Source: Aalborgiella sp040079635
GTDB lineage: Bacteria > Pseudomonadota > Gammaproteobacteria > Burkholderiales > Burkholderiaceae_C
Assembly: GCA_040079635.1 (NCBI GenBank)
Contig: JBEBJY010000035.1
Location: forward strand, 1 to 28,724
Direction: 5' to 3'
Length of the DNA stretch: 28,724 bases
Position numbers and translations under genes: made by a program. Numbering within the stretch: position 1 is the first letter of the stretch; every line of letters starts with the position of its first letter. The notes under the pieces were generated by a model, which did not search any database, was not told the DNA's origin, and worked only from the letters and a program-made list of their open reading frames with translations. Shown here one piece after another: positions 8,576 through 16,801 of this stretch.

Positions 8576-9747
8576 GCGACATTTCAATGCAAGAAAAACC
8601 CAGCAGCCCAGAGGTCATGGCCCCTGCTGTCCCTGCAGCAGTCCCCATGGCTGCTCAGGATGTAGGCGTTTCGGGTAGATTTTCCAAGTTTTTCACTATA
8701 TTTATAATAGCGGCTCTGGCAATATCTATGCTGGCTAGCTTCTATTTGTGGCGCAAATTGACGAATATTCAACAGCATCTTGCGAGACAAAGCGCCGATG
8801 CCACCAATTTAAGCGTCGAAGCCCGCAGTTTGGCTAAAAATGCGCAAGATGTGGCGAGAGAAGCGTCTGCTAGGTCGTCTTTGAACGAAACGAGGCTGAG
8901 CGAAGTTGCCCTGCAACGCAGCCAGTTGGATGAGTTGATGCAGAGTTTGTCCCGCTCGCGCGATGAAAACTTGGTAGTGGATGTGGAGTCTGCCCTGCGT
9001 TTGGCGCAACAACAAGCGCAGTTAACAGGCAGTGTTGAGCCACTTTTGGCTGCCTTGAAAACAGCCGATCAGCGCTTGGTACGTGCAGCCCAACCCCGTT
9101 TGAACGCTGTGCGCAGAGCCTTGGCCAGCGATACCGACAAAATCAAAGCGGCAGCGGTAACGGATATTCCGAGTTTGCTGGTGAAATTAGACGAAATCAG
9201 CCGCTTGGTGGAAGACTTGCCAGTGTTGAATACGGTGACGGCGGTGGCTAGAGTTGAAAAGCAAAACGCAGCATCTAACGCACCTTCTGACACATCTTCC
9301 AAGGTTTCAGGTGCTAAATCTGCTGCCAATGTCAATGCCAATTCCACTGCAAATCAAGATGCCGACTGGCAAAGCAGTGTGCAAAACTTCATACAAAGCA
9401 ATTGGCAAGTCGTGCGTGCCGAGCTTGCGAAATTGGTGCGCGTCAGCCGCATTGAAAACCCAGACGCTGTGCTGCTGTCACCAGAGCAAACCTACTTTTT
9501 GCGCCAAAATCTGAAGCTCAAAATCCTCAACGCAAGGCTTGGTTTGTTGGGGCGGCAAATTCAGTCTGCAAAATCTGACTTGGCCTCAGTCGCGGACGAT
9601 GTGCGCAAATACAGCGACCCAACTTCCAAGCAAGCGCAGACGCTGCAAAGCACGTTATCACTCGTGCAAACGCAGCTAGGGAATGCATCCATCCCTGCGC
9701 TTGATTCATCTTTGGCCGCATTGACGTTAGCGGCGGCAGGTAAATAA
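8572..9747 (+). CDS. hemX: HemX-family membrane protein of the heme operon
   Basis: HemX is a bitopic inner-membrane protein encoded with hemCD in many beta- and gammaproteobacteria. It is often labelled uroporphyrinogen-III C-methyltransferase, but this one has no methyltransferase domain. The protein has 391 residues: a cytoplasmic N-terminus rich in Pro and Ala (1-35), one membrane helix (39-60), a helical coiled-coil-like stretch (65-130) with many Gln, Ser and Arg, and a conserved C-terminal domain containing VESALRLAQQQAQLTG and LLSPEQTYFLRQNLKLKIL. The membrane helix is encoded by a diverged copy of the dispersed repeat. The start overlaps the hemD stop by four bases, and the last base of the stop is the A of the hemY ATG, which points to translational coupling. 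Its exact role in heme synthesis is unsettled. Confidence 0.9.
   Translation: MSDISMQEKPSSPEVMAPAVPAAVPMAAQDVGVSGRFSKFFTIFIIAALAISMLASFYLWRKLTNIQQHLARQSADATNLSVEARSLAKNAQDVAREASARSSLNETRLSEVALQRSQLDELMQSLSRSRDENLVVDVESALRLAQQQAQLTGSVEPLLAALKTADQRLVRAAQPRLNAVRRALASDTDKIKAAAVTDIPSLLVKLDEISRLVEDLPVLNTVTAVARVEKQNAASNAPSDTSSKVSGAKSAANVNANSTANQDADWQSSVQNFIQSNWQVVRAELAKLVRVSRIENPDAVLLSPEQTYFLRQNLKLKILNARLGLLGRQIQSAKSDLASVADDVRKYSDPTSKQAQTLQSTLSLVQTQLGNASIPALDSSLAALTLAAAGK
8691..8741 (+). repeat. Dispersed palindromic repeat, copy 3 (inside hemX, diverged)
   Basis: This forward copy includes CACTATATTTATAATAGCGG, and its core at 8719-8738 (GCAATATCTATGCTGGCTAG) has four mismatches. It encodes FTIFIIAALAISMLAS of the HemX membrane helix, in the same frame as the forward copy in mltB. 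It is the most diverged of the eight accepted copies. Confidence 0.65.
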
Positions 9748-11045
9748 TGCGCGCCGCCTTGTGGTTTTTGGCTTTGTTTGGCATAGCCGTTGCCGTTGCC
9801 GTGTTTGCGGGTAACAACGATGCGACCGTAACCCTGTATTGGGCACCATACAGAGTCGATTTGTCGCTGAATTTTGTGATTCTCGCCTTGGTTTTCAGCT
9901 TTGCGCTTATTTATGCCGCTATGCGCTCGGCTGCGCTTTTGTTCGCTTTGCCTGAGCAGGCCAAACGCTGGCGCGCTTTGCAAAAAGAGCGGGCTATCAA
10001 TGCCGAGCTGTTCAATGCACAGTCGCATTTTTTGGCGGGACGGTATATTCGCTCGCGCAAATCGGCGCTGTCAGCGCTGAGTTTGGATAAATCCAGAGAG
10101 AACACGCACCCCAAAGTTGCGGATTTGGTCGGTAATGAGCCGCAACTGCGCGCTTTGGCGCATGTGATGGCGGCGCAAAGCGCGCATGCTTTGCAAGATA
10201 GCGCGGCGCGTGATGATCATTTAAAACAAGCACTCGAACATCAAAACCAACGGGCCTCGTTAGACACCCGCGAAGGCACGCAGTTGTTAGCTGCAAGCTG
10301 GGCGCTGGATGATCGCGATGCTTCCGCCGCGCAGCGCTGGTTAGCGCAATTGCCTAGCGGTGCAGCGCGTCGTACCTTGGCACTCAGGCTCAAACTCAAA
10401 GCGGCACAGTTGGATAATTCAAGTGTTGAAGCACTTGAGACCACCCGTTTGCTTGCCAAGCACCATGCGTTTTCAAAAGATGTTGCCCCCACCTTGATCA
10501 AGAGCTTGGTGTTGAAACGACTAGACGATGCACGAGATGGCTCCCAGTTGCAAGCCACATGGCGTGATCTGGATGCCAATGATCGTATGCAACCAGATGT
10601 TGCTATTCATGCCGCTTTCAAACTTAATGCCATGCATGGACAAGCGCAGCAAGTGACAGATTGGTTACTGCCAGCATGGCAGGCGTTGACAAACTCTGAA
10701 GGTGGCTTGAACAATGTTGACAGCACGCGATGCGCTGAGTTGATACAGACCTTGGAAGCGATATTGGCAGCGCAAATGGAATCGCAGGATTTGGCGTGGT
10801 TGGCAAGAATTGAAAAAGCGCAATTGGCGAATCCGAGAGATGCACGCTTGCAGTATTTAGCTGGCATCGCCTGCAAATCGCATCAGCTGTGGGGTAAAGC
10901 GCAACAGCAATTGTCGCAAGCTGCAGCGCAGTTAAAAGATGTAAATTTGAAGCGTCAGGCTTGGCGCGCTTTGGCTGAATTGGCAGAGCAGCGCAGTGAC
11001 GCTGCCTCAGCTGGCGTTGCATGGAAAAACGCCGCTCAGATTTAG
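9747..11045 (+). CDS. hemY: HemY-family heme-operon TPR membrane protein
   Basis: This is the proteobacterial HemY, unrelated to the Bacillus protoporphyrinogen oxidase of the same name. The 432-residue protein has two N-terminal membrane helices (about 1-20 and 38-62) separated by a short loop containing the family-typical VTLYWAPYRVDLSLNFV, then a long helical region of TPR-like repeats rich in Ala, Leu and Gln. The C-terminal part includes RDARLQYLAGIACKSHQLWGKA-like TPR sequence near residue 365. It is thought to act in the inner membrane late in heme synthesis, perhaps as a scaffold with HemX. The start shares one base with the hemX stop, and its 3' end overlaps comEC by 25 bp. Confidence 0.9.
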   Translation: MRAALWFLALFGIAVAVAVFAGNNDATVTLYWAPYRVDLSLNFVILALVFSFALIYAAMRSAALLFALPEQAKRWRALQKERAINAELFNAQSHFLAGRYIRSRKSALSALSLDKSRENTHPKVADLVGNEPQLRALAHVMAAQSAHALQDSAARDDHLKQALEHQNQRASLDTREGTQLLAASWALDDRDASAAQRWLAQLPSGAARRTLALRLKLKAAQLDNSSVEALETTRLLAKHHAFSKDVAPTLIKSLVLKRLDDARDGSQLQATWRDLDANDRMQPDVAIHAAFKLNAMHGQAQQVTDWLLPAWQALTNSEGGLNNVDSTRCAELIQTLEAILAAQMESQDLAWLARIEKAQLANPRDARLQYLAGIACKSHQLWGKAQQQLSQAAAQLKDVNLKRQAWRALAELAEQRSDAASAGVAWKNAAQI

Positions 11046-13588
11046 CACGGCATCAGCTTTTTGCAACCCTGCTGGCTTGGGTTGTGGGTACTTGGGTGCA
11101 GCCGCTACAAGCGTCATTGAGTGATGTTTATTTTTATGTGGCATATTTGGCTGTAGCCGGCGTATTTATTGCTTACATAGCTATTAATGGCATAGCAAAA
11201 AATGCTTTAAATGGGCGTAAAAATTTTCAATCCATCACGCCCATATCTATACCCATTTGCATGTTGCTTGCTAGTGGCTGCATGGCTTTTGGTGTAACGG
11301 GTTTGCGCGCAGTTGCCTATGCTTCGCATCAATTGCAGCCGGTTTACGAAGGACGGGATATAGAGGTCGTCGGCGTTGTATCTGCCATGCCGCATATCAA
11401 CGAGATGGGAACGCGGTTTCAACTGGATGTGGAATCCGCGAATTTGCTGACAAGTATCGAGCAAGTTCAAAGTAAACAAAGCATTGTGTTGCCATCTAAA
11501 ATTTCGTTAAGTTGGTATGGTGGCGTTTTTGGATTGACGGAAACAGCAGGCGACATGGTAGCCTTGCAACGTAAACCCATGCCCATTCTCCCCGGAGAGC
11601 GCTGGCAAATGACAGTTCGCCTCAAAGCGCCACATGGCAACCTCAACCCAGGCGGTTTTGATTTTGAGCTGTGGCTGTGGGAGCAGGGCATACAGGCGAC
11701 GGGCTATGTGCGAACGGGTACGAATGATGCTGCGCCCATGCGTTTGAATCAGACATGGCGGCATCCTGTCGAACAAGTGCGCTACAAGGTTAGGGATGCG
11801 ATTTTTGCGCGTATGTCATCAAGCGAGTCAACTTCTGATGCTTTCAAACATTCAAGCGAAGCTGGCATCGTTGCCGCTTTGGTAACGGGTGATCAGCAGT
11901 CGATTGACCGTGCCGATTGGGATGTTTTTCGCGTAACCGGCGTGGCACATTTGATGAGTATTTCTGGTCTACACATTACCATGTTTGCTTGGGGCGCCGT
12001 GCTTATTGTCGGCAGCTTGTACAGGCGTTCATCGCGCTTGTGTTTAGCTTACCCCGCAACTCATGCTGCATTGTTGGGTGGTTTGATATTGGCGATTGGC
12101 TATGCGGTATTCAGTGGGTGGGGCGTGCCTTCGCAGCGGACGATTTTGATGCTGGCAACGGTGACGGTGTTAAGACTGATGGGTAAACGCTGGCCTTGGT
12201 CAACGGTGTGGATGCTGGCGTGTGCCGTTGTGGTTGTGGTCGACCCTTGGGCTTTGTTGCAAGCCGGTTTTTGGTTGAGCTTTGTGGCGGTGGGTGTGCT
12301 GTTTGCAACGGATCTGGATCAGCATGCAAATTTAGAAAAGCATACAAATAGCGATTCACCCAAAGTTAGTCGAACTCGTAGCCTTACAGAAGCAATCAAG
12401 AAAAAATTATGGATGGGCAGCCGTGAGCAATTCATCATCACCTTGGTACTTGCACCCTTGACGCTTTTGCTTTTTGGCCAGGTTTCTGTGGTTGGGCTTT
12501 TGGCGAATGCTTTGGCAATACCTTGGGTGACGCTGGTTGTGACACCCTTGGCGATGTTAGGAGCGCTATTTTCGCCCTTGTGGGATTTGGCCGGCTTCAC
12601 GGTTCATGCGCTAAGCCGTTTTCTCGCATTGTTGGCTGCATTGCCATTTGCTACTGTTTCTGTAGCTGTGCCACATCTTATGGTAAGTGCTATCGCCGTG
12701 TTAGGCGGTGTTCTTTTGGTTATGCCGTGGCCTTGGCAACTGCGCTTACTCGGGCTTCCATTTTTATTGCCAGTTATTTTGTGGCAAGCACCGCGCCCAG
12801 CGGATGGGCAGTTTGAATTGATCGCGGCAGATATAGGCCAAGGCAATGCTGTCATCGTACGAACTGCAAACCGCACACTGGTGTATGACGCTGGGCCGCG
12901 CTATTCCATTGACAGTGATGCGGGTCATAGGGTGCTGGTTCCGCTATTGCGAACGACGAATGAAAAGGTTGATGTCGTCATGCTCAGTCACCGCGACAGC
13001 GACCATTCAGGCGGCATCAAATCAGTGCTGGCTATGCATCCGAAAGCAAATTTCATCAGCTCGATTGAAAGCATCCATGAACTGCAATCTATTCGCCCTG
13101 CACAGCGTTGCGTAGCGGGGCAAGCGTGGCGATGGGACGGCGTTGATTTTTCCGTGCTACATCCGTCAGCCGTAGATTACGATTCGCCACAAAAATCAAA
13201 TGCTATGAGTTGTGTGTTGCGCATCAGCACGCCGAAAGCTAGTGTTTTGTTAGCTGGAGACATTGAATTGGCGCAGGAAGCAAGGCTGGTTGTAGAGCAA
13301 AAAGCTTTAAACAGTACCGTTATATTAATGCCTCATCATGGCAGTAAAACCTCGTCCAGCGCTGCATTTTTAGATGCGGTTCAACCACAAATCGCCGTTG
13401 TTCAAGCTGGATACAGAAATCGTTTTGGTCATCCTGCAGCAAGTGTGCTGGAGCGCTACAGCGAACGGAATATAAAAGTGATAGATACTGTGCATTGTGG
13501 TGCGTTGCTGTGGGCTAGTTCAATACCCACAAAGCCACGTTGCCAGCGTGATATTGCAAAACGCTATTGGCATCACCAAGTGCCATAG
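11021..13588 (+). CDS. comEC: DNA uptake channel protein ComEC/Rec2
   Basis: ComEC forms the inner-membrane channel that passes single-stranded DNA into the cytoplasm in natural transformation. The 855-residue protein has N-terminal membrane helices and a DUF4131-like soluble segment (about 110-240). The competence domain contains VTGVAHLMSISGLHITMFAW near residues 306-325, followed by several membrane helices. A C-terminal metallo-beta-lactamase-like domain runs from about residue 600 (ADIGQGNAVIVRT) and has the metal-site motif SHRDSDHSGG near 656 and MPHHGSKTSSS near 770. The start lies inside hemY, so the gene is probably coupled to the heme genes. A dispersed-repeat copy encodes residues about 43-60. 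It appears complete and intact. Confidence 0.93.
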   Translation: MEKRRSDLARHQLFATLLAWVVGTWVQPLQASLSDVYFYVAYLAVAGVFIAYIAINGIAKNALNGRKNFQSITPISIPICMLLASGCMAFGVTGLRAVAYASHQLQPVYEGRDIEVVGVVSAMPHINEMGTRFQLDVESANLLTSIEQVQSKQSIVLPSKISLSWYGGVFGLTETAGDMVALQRKPMPILPGERWQMTVRLKAPHGNLNPGGFDFELWLWEQGIQATGYVRTGTNDAAPMRLNQTWRHPVEQVRYKVRDAIFARMSSSESTSDAFKHSSEAGIVAALVTGDQQSIDRADWDVFRVTGVAHLMSISGLHITMFAWGAVLIVGSLYRRSSRLCLAYPATHAALLGGLILAIGYAVFSGWGVPSQRTILMLATVTVLRLMGKRWPWSTVWMLACAVVVVVDPWALLQAGFWLSFVAVGVLFATDLDQHANLEKHTNSDSPKVSRTRSLTEAIKKKLWMGSREQFIITLVLAPLTLLLFGQVSVVGLLANALAIPWVTLVVTPLAMLGALFSPLWDLAGFTVHALSRFLALLAALPFATVSVAVPHLMVSAIAVLGGVLLVMPWPWQLRLLGLPFLLPVILWQAPRPADGQFELIAADIGQGNAVIVRTANRTLVYDAGPRYSIDSDAGHRVLVPLLRTTNEKVDVVMLSHRDSDHSGGIKSVLAMHPKANFISSIESIHELQSIRPAQRCVAGQAWRWDGVDFSVLHPSAVDYDSPQKSNAMSCVLRISTPKASVLLAGDIELAQEARLVVEQKALNSTVILMPHHGSKTSSSAAFLDAVQPQIAVVQAGYRNRFGHPAASVLERYSERNIKVIDTVHCGALLWASSIPTKPRCQRDIAKRYWHHQVP
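11149..11198 (-). repeat. Dispersed palindromic repeat, copy 4 (inside comEC)
   Basis: This is a reverse-oriented copy. The core at 11153-11172, GTAGCCGGCGTATTTATTGC, has one mismatch and is followed by ATAGCTATTAATGGCATAG. It encodes VAGVFIAYIAINGIA in an N-terminal membrane segment of ComEC, in the same frame as the hemD and murJ copies. Confidence 0.88.
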
Positions 13589-13593
13589 TCGTT

Positions 13594-13616
13594 GTAAATA
13601 AGCATCGATTATTTAC
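13594..13616. terminator. AT-rich hairpin between convergent comEC and mltB
   Basis: GTAAATAA (13594-13601) and TTATTTAC (13609-13616) form a perfect eight-base stem with a seven-base loop. It spans the 20-bp gap between the two stop codons and includes the mltB stop. There is no T-run and the stem is weak, so a terminator role is only a guess from position. Confidence 0.35.
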
Positions 13617-14697
13617 CCATTTGCTGCACGACTTCACGCCCTAAATCAATCACTGACATCGCATAGTAGCTGCTCCAGTTGTAGCGGGTGATCGCGTAAA
13701 AATTTTCTGTTCCAGCCACATAGCTAGGCGCATTGCCAGCAATACTGGGGTCGCCATTTTGCAGTTCTATCAATGCTAACGGGCCAGTATGCGCAGCACC
13801 GACAGCATTCAAATTCACGCCCTTGGCCATGAAGCTGGTAACGCTAAAGGTTGGCAAAATATCTGGCGCCATCAAAGCATCCATGTCTAGTTTTGCTGTA
13901 TCAAAAGTTACAGGGAAATGTGTTGGCATGCCTGGCTGCCACTTGAAGGCTTTGAAATAATTAGCCACTGAGCCAATCACATCAGCGGGGCTGGTGAATA
14001 AATCGACTCTGCCATCTTCGTCAAAATCAATCGCATACTTTACCCAGCTGCTGGGCATAAACTGTGGCAAACCCATGGCACCTGCGTAGCTGCCGCGCGG
14101 TGACAAGGGGTCAACAGACGAGCGAGATGTCAGTGACAAAAAATGCTCCAATTCACCTTTGAAGAAAGCTTGCCGCTCAGCCGCACGCGGATGCGATGCG
14201 GGGAAATCAAAAGTTAATGTCGTCAGCGCATCAATCACCCGATAGCTGCCTGTATCGCGTCCATAAATGGTTTCAACACCAATGATGCCAACGATGATTT
14301 CAGCCGGCACGCCATATTCTTTTTCGGCCTTCGCAAGTGTTGCAGCATTGTCTTGCCAAAACTTTACGCCGGCTTTGATGCGAACTGGATCAATAAACCG
14401 GCTTCTATACACCCGCCAGTTTTTGGCAACGCCTCTAGGGGCTGGCTGCATCAATCGCGAGATTTGCCCGATGTTTCTCGCTTGCCCAATCGCGTTGCGC
14501 ACCCACTCTTTGTCTAAATCGCGTCGCTCAGCAATGTCGTCAGCCATCTGCATGGCCTCTTCGCGTGTGGCGTAGAGTTCGTACTGCGCTGAAGACTTTA
14601 AATTAGTCTGTTTTTTAATGCCATTTTTGGCTGTAGCCGGCGTATTTATTGCCTGAAGTGCTATAAATAATATAGTAAAAATTAATCTTTGTTGCAT
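13609..14697 (-). CDS. mltB: Membrane-bound/periplasmic lytic murein transglycosylase B
   Basis: MltB cleaves peptidoglycan glycan strands with formation of 1,6-anhydro ends. The 362-residue protein has a signal peptide (residues 1-23, cleavage after ATA), a helical N-lobe, and the catalytic region EKEYGVPAEIIVGIIGVET with Glu142 as the likely catalytic acid. SYAGAMGLPQFMPSSWVKYA near residue 203, the EF-hand-like DFDEDGRVDLF, and a C-terminal AITRYNWSSYYAMSVIDLG are all typical of the family. There is no lipobox cysteine, so it is probably soluble in the periplasm. The signal peptide core is encoded by a copy of the dispersed repeat. It lies 52 bp downstream of tgpA on the same strand, with no visible Shine-Dalgarno. 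Confidence 0.93.
   Translation of the reverse strand: MQQRLIFTILFIALQAINTPATAKNGIKKQTNLKSSAQYELYATREEAMQMADDIAERRDLDKEWVRNAIGQARNIGQISRLMQPAPRGVAKNWRVYRSRFIDPVRIKAGVKFWQDNAATLAKAEKEYGVPAEIIVGIIGVETIYGRDTGSYRVIDALTTLTFDFPASHPRAAERQAFFKGELEHFLSLTSRSSVDPLSPRGSYAGAMGLPQFMPSSWVKYAIDFDEDGRVDLFTSPADVIGSVANYFKAFKWQPGMPTHFPVTFDTAKLDMDALMAPDILPTFSVTSFMAKGVNLNAVGAAHTGPLALIELQNGDPSIAGNAPSYVAGTENFYAITRYNWSSYYAMSVIDLGREVVQQMGK
14629..14680 (-). repeat. Dispersed palindromic repeat, copy 5 (encodes the mltB signal peptide)
   Basis: On the minus strand this copy reads forward: an ACTATATTATTTATAGCA arm, then a core at 14633-14652 with one mismatch. In mltB it encodes FTILFIALQAINTPATA (residues 7-23), almost the entire signal peptide. 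The frame is the same as in the hemX copy, and the TAG of the intergenic version is CAG here. Confidence 0.88.
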
Positions 14698-14749
14698 TTT
14701 TAAAAAGGTTAAATTTTTGCTAGTTTCAATGAACTGTCTGTATGTAGGG

Positions 14750-16792
14750 TTATTTTACAGGCCAAGCGATGCTTTTAAGATCAGATTTCAAGCTTGCAAT
14801 ATCCGTGTTATGGATGTGCTTACGGTAACGAAGTTCTTCAAGCTGAATCAGCCAAGCTGCAAGAGGGTTGGCTGTTTCGCCAAAATGATTCACTGCAACA
14901 CGAGCTAGCTGTCTTGGTGACATGTTTGGAGGACTCGTTAAGCCAGTTTTTGCTAATCGCGAGCGAACTGAAGTAAGCAAGCGCAGCCATGGGTCATGCT
15001 GTCGCTTGTCCCATGTCGTCCATGCGATTCCCAGCAAGCTGACGGCGACGATGATGGCAATCAAAACGTAACTTAAATCTGCCCAGCTGGGAGAAGAGAA
15101 ACCCAAATTTTTCAGAATATTTAACTGCGTAGCCTCTGTGTAATTCAATATTTTCTGATTCCACGTGTTGTTAACTGCGTCCCACACCGCGCGAAGTTCT
15201 AGCAAAGGGTTGTAACCGCTATTGCCTAAGGTATTTGTCCACAAACTGGCAATAACACCACCAAATAGACCACTTGGCGCTGCTAAACGTTGCAGTGAAT
15301 CTATGCGCTGCGGCGCAACAGCAGAAGTGGGGTCAACACGAATCCAGCTTCCAACTGCGCTGCCATCTTCTTGACCCGCCTGCCACACTTCTGCCCAAGC
15401 ATGTGCATCGCTTTGGCGTACAACCAAATAGCCATCAACTTGGTTGAATTCACCACCTTGGTAGCCGGTGACAATGCGAGCTGGCACGCCCATAGCACGC
15501 ATTAAGACGACAAAAGAAGAGGCGATGTGCTCGCAAAACCCGGCTTTCCGGTCAAACCAAAATTCATCTGCCGTGTTGTCGCCATACAAACCAGGCTCTA
15601 GGGTGTATTCATAGCCGCCAGTGCGCAGCTTTTGCATGACGGCATTGACCAAGGTTGCTACATCGGCGTTGACAAAACGTGCATCCGCTTTGATATCTGC
15701 GGCTAATTGCAAGGTGCGTGGGTTGTAGCCTTTAGGCAGTTTGACATCGTTTTGTAAACTCAAATCAAACCTTTCAGGTCCATACCTGAATTGCGCGTGG
15801 CTTTGTGCTTTGTAACGGATGAGATCAGTGATAGGGCGATTTGTAAACCACTGTAGTTCTGATGTTGTGCGTAGCTGGTAGCCTGGCAACACGGGTGCTG
15901 CCGTAGCAGCATCTAGCGCAAACAACCATGGTTTGTTGCTAGGCTCTAAGGTCACTTCGTAATTGAGCGGCTGGCCTGCGACTTTTAAATTGCTGCCGGT
16001 GCTAGAGTTGACCGGCGGCAACCATTGACGACCATCAAAATTAGACAGCACCGGTCCACGCAGGTAAATGTCGCTGCTTGGCGGTGGTGCTCCCTCAAAT
16101 TTGAGTCGCATGGCAATGCTGTCGTCCAGCGCCAAATTAGCAATCGTTCCCACCCGCATGTCTGCACTTAATCCAGATTTTCCCTGCGATGGACCGCCAG
16201 GCATGCCCCACAAAGGCGCAAGCCGTGGAAACAACATGAACAGCACAACCATGATGGGCGCTCCCAACAGCGCCATCTTCCCAGCAATCTTCGCCGCCGC
16301 CATCAGTGGTGGTTTGCCCACAGGCATATGTGCGTTGACCAAAGCGGTGAGCAAACCCATCAGTGCCACCAACATCGCAAAGGCAGTCAGTAACGATTGA
16401 GAAAACAGGAAATTGCTCAACATGCAAAAGAAGCCTAGGAAGAACACTACAAACGCATCCCGCTGCGCGCGTAGCTCCAAAGTTTTGAGCGCCAGCAATA
16501 TCACCAGCAATGTCACACCAGCATCACGCCCTAAGATCGTTCTATGCGTGGCAAATGTTGCAGCAACAGCGATGACCAGCAAAGTTGCCAACCACCAGCG
16601 ACTAGGCAGTGGTTGAGATTTCCAAGCCAGTATGCCCCGCCAAACCAATACACCTGCGACTAGAGCGCTGCACCACAACGGCAAATACGCGACCTGCGGT
16701 AACAACACGGCGGCGATGACGAGCAGCAGGAACAGCGTATCGCGGCTGTCTCTTGGCAGATTTTTTAGCGTATTGGTAAATTTATTCCACAT
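14750..16792 (-). CDS. tgpA: TgpA-type membrane transglutaminase (DUF3488 plus transglutaminase domain)
   Basis: This is a 680-residue inner-membrane protein. Several membrane helices lie in about residues 15-195. A transglutaminase-like domain runs from about residue 360 to 500, and a further helix sits near residue 570 before a cytoplasmic tail with a DUF4129-like end. The catalytic triad is visible: Cys420 in KAGFCEHIASSF, His464 in QSDAHAWAEVWQ and Asp487 in IRVDPTSAV. Pseudomonas TgpA has the same architecture and is needed for growth; its substrate is not settled, but an envelope role is likely. It starts nine bases after the DUF58 gene and sits with MoxR, the usual arrangement. Confidence 0.9.
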   Translation of the reverse strand: MWNKFTNTLKNLPRDSRDTLFLLLVIAAVLLPQVAYLPLWCSALVAGVLVWRGILAWKSQPLPSRWWLATLLVIAVAATFATHRTILGRDAGVTLLVILLALKTLELRAQRDAFVVFFLGFFCMLSNFLFSQSLLTAFAMLVALMGLLTALVNAHMPVGKPPLMAAAKIAGKMALLGAPIMVVLFMLFPRLAPLWGMPGGPSQGKSGLSADMRVGTIANLALDDSIAMRLKFEGAPPPSSDIYLRGPVLSNFDGRQWLPPVNSSTGSNLKVAGQPLNYEVTLEPSNKPWLFALDAATAAPVLPGYQLRTTSELQWFTNRPITDLIRYKAQSHAQFRYGPERFDLSLQNDVKLPKGYNPRTLQLAADIKADARFVNADVATLVNAVMQKLRTGGYEYTLEPGLYGDNTADEFWFDRKAGFCEHIASSFVVLMRAMGVPARIVTGYQGGEFNQVDGYLVVRQSDAHAWAEVWQAGQEDGSAVGSWIRVDPTSAVAPQRIDSLQRLAAPSGLFGGVIASLWTNTLGNSGYNPLLELRAVWDAVNNTWNQKILNYTEATQLNILKNLGFSSPSWADLSYVLIAIIVAVSLLGIAWTTWDKRQHDPWLRLLTSVRSRLAKTGLTSPPNMSPRQLARVAVNHFGETANPLAAWLIQLEELRYRKHIHNTDIASLKSDLKSIAWPVK

Positions 16793-16801
16793 AAACTTCG
16801 C

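Noticed and set aside
8572..9747. HemX as a uroporphyrinogen-III C-methyltransferase enzyme
   Set aside because: No SAM-binding methyltransferase motifs are present; only the HemX membrane and C-terminal regions are seen.
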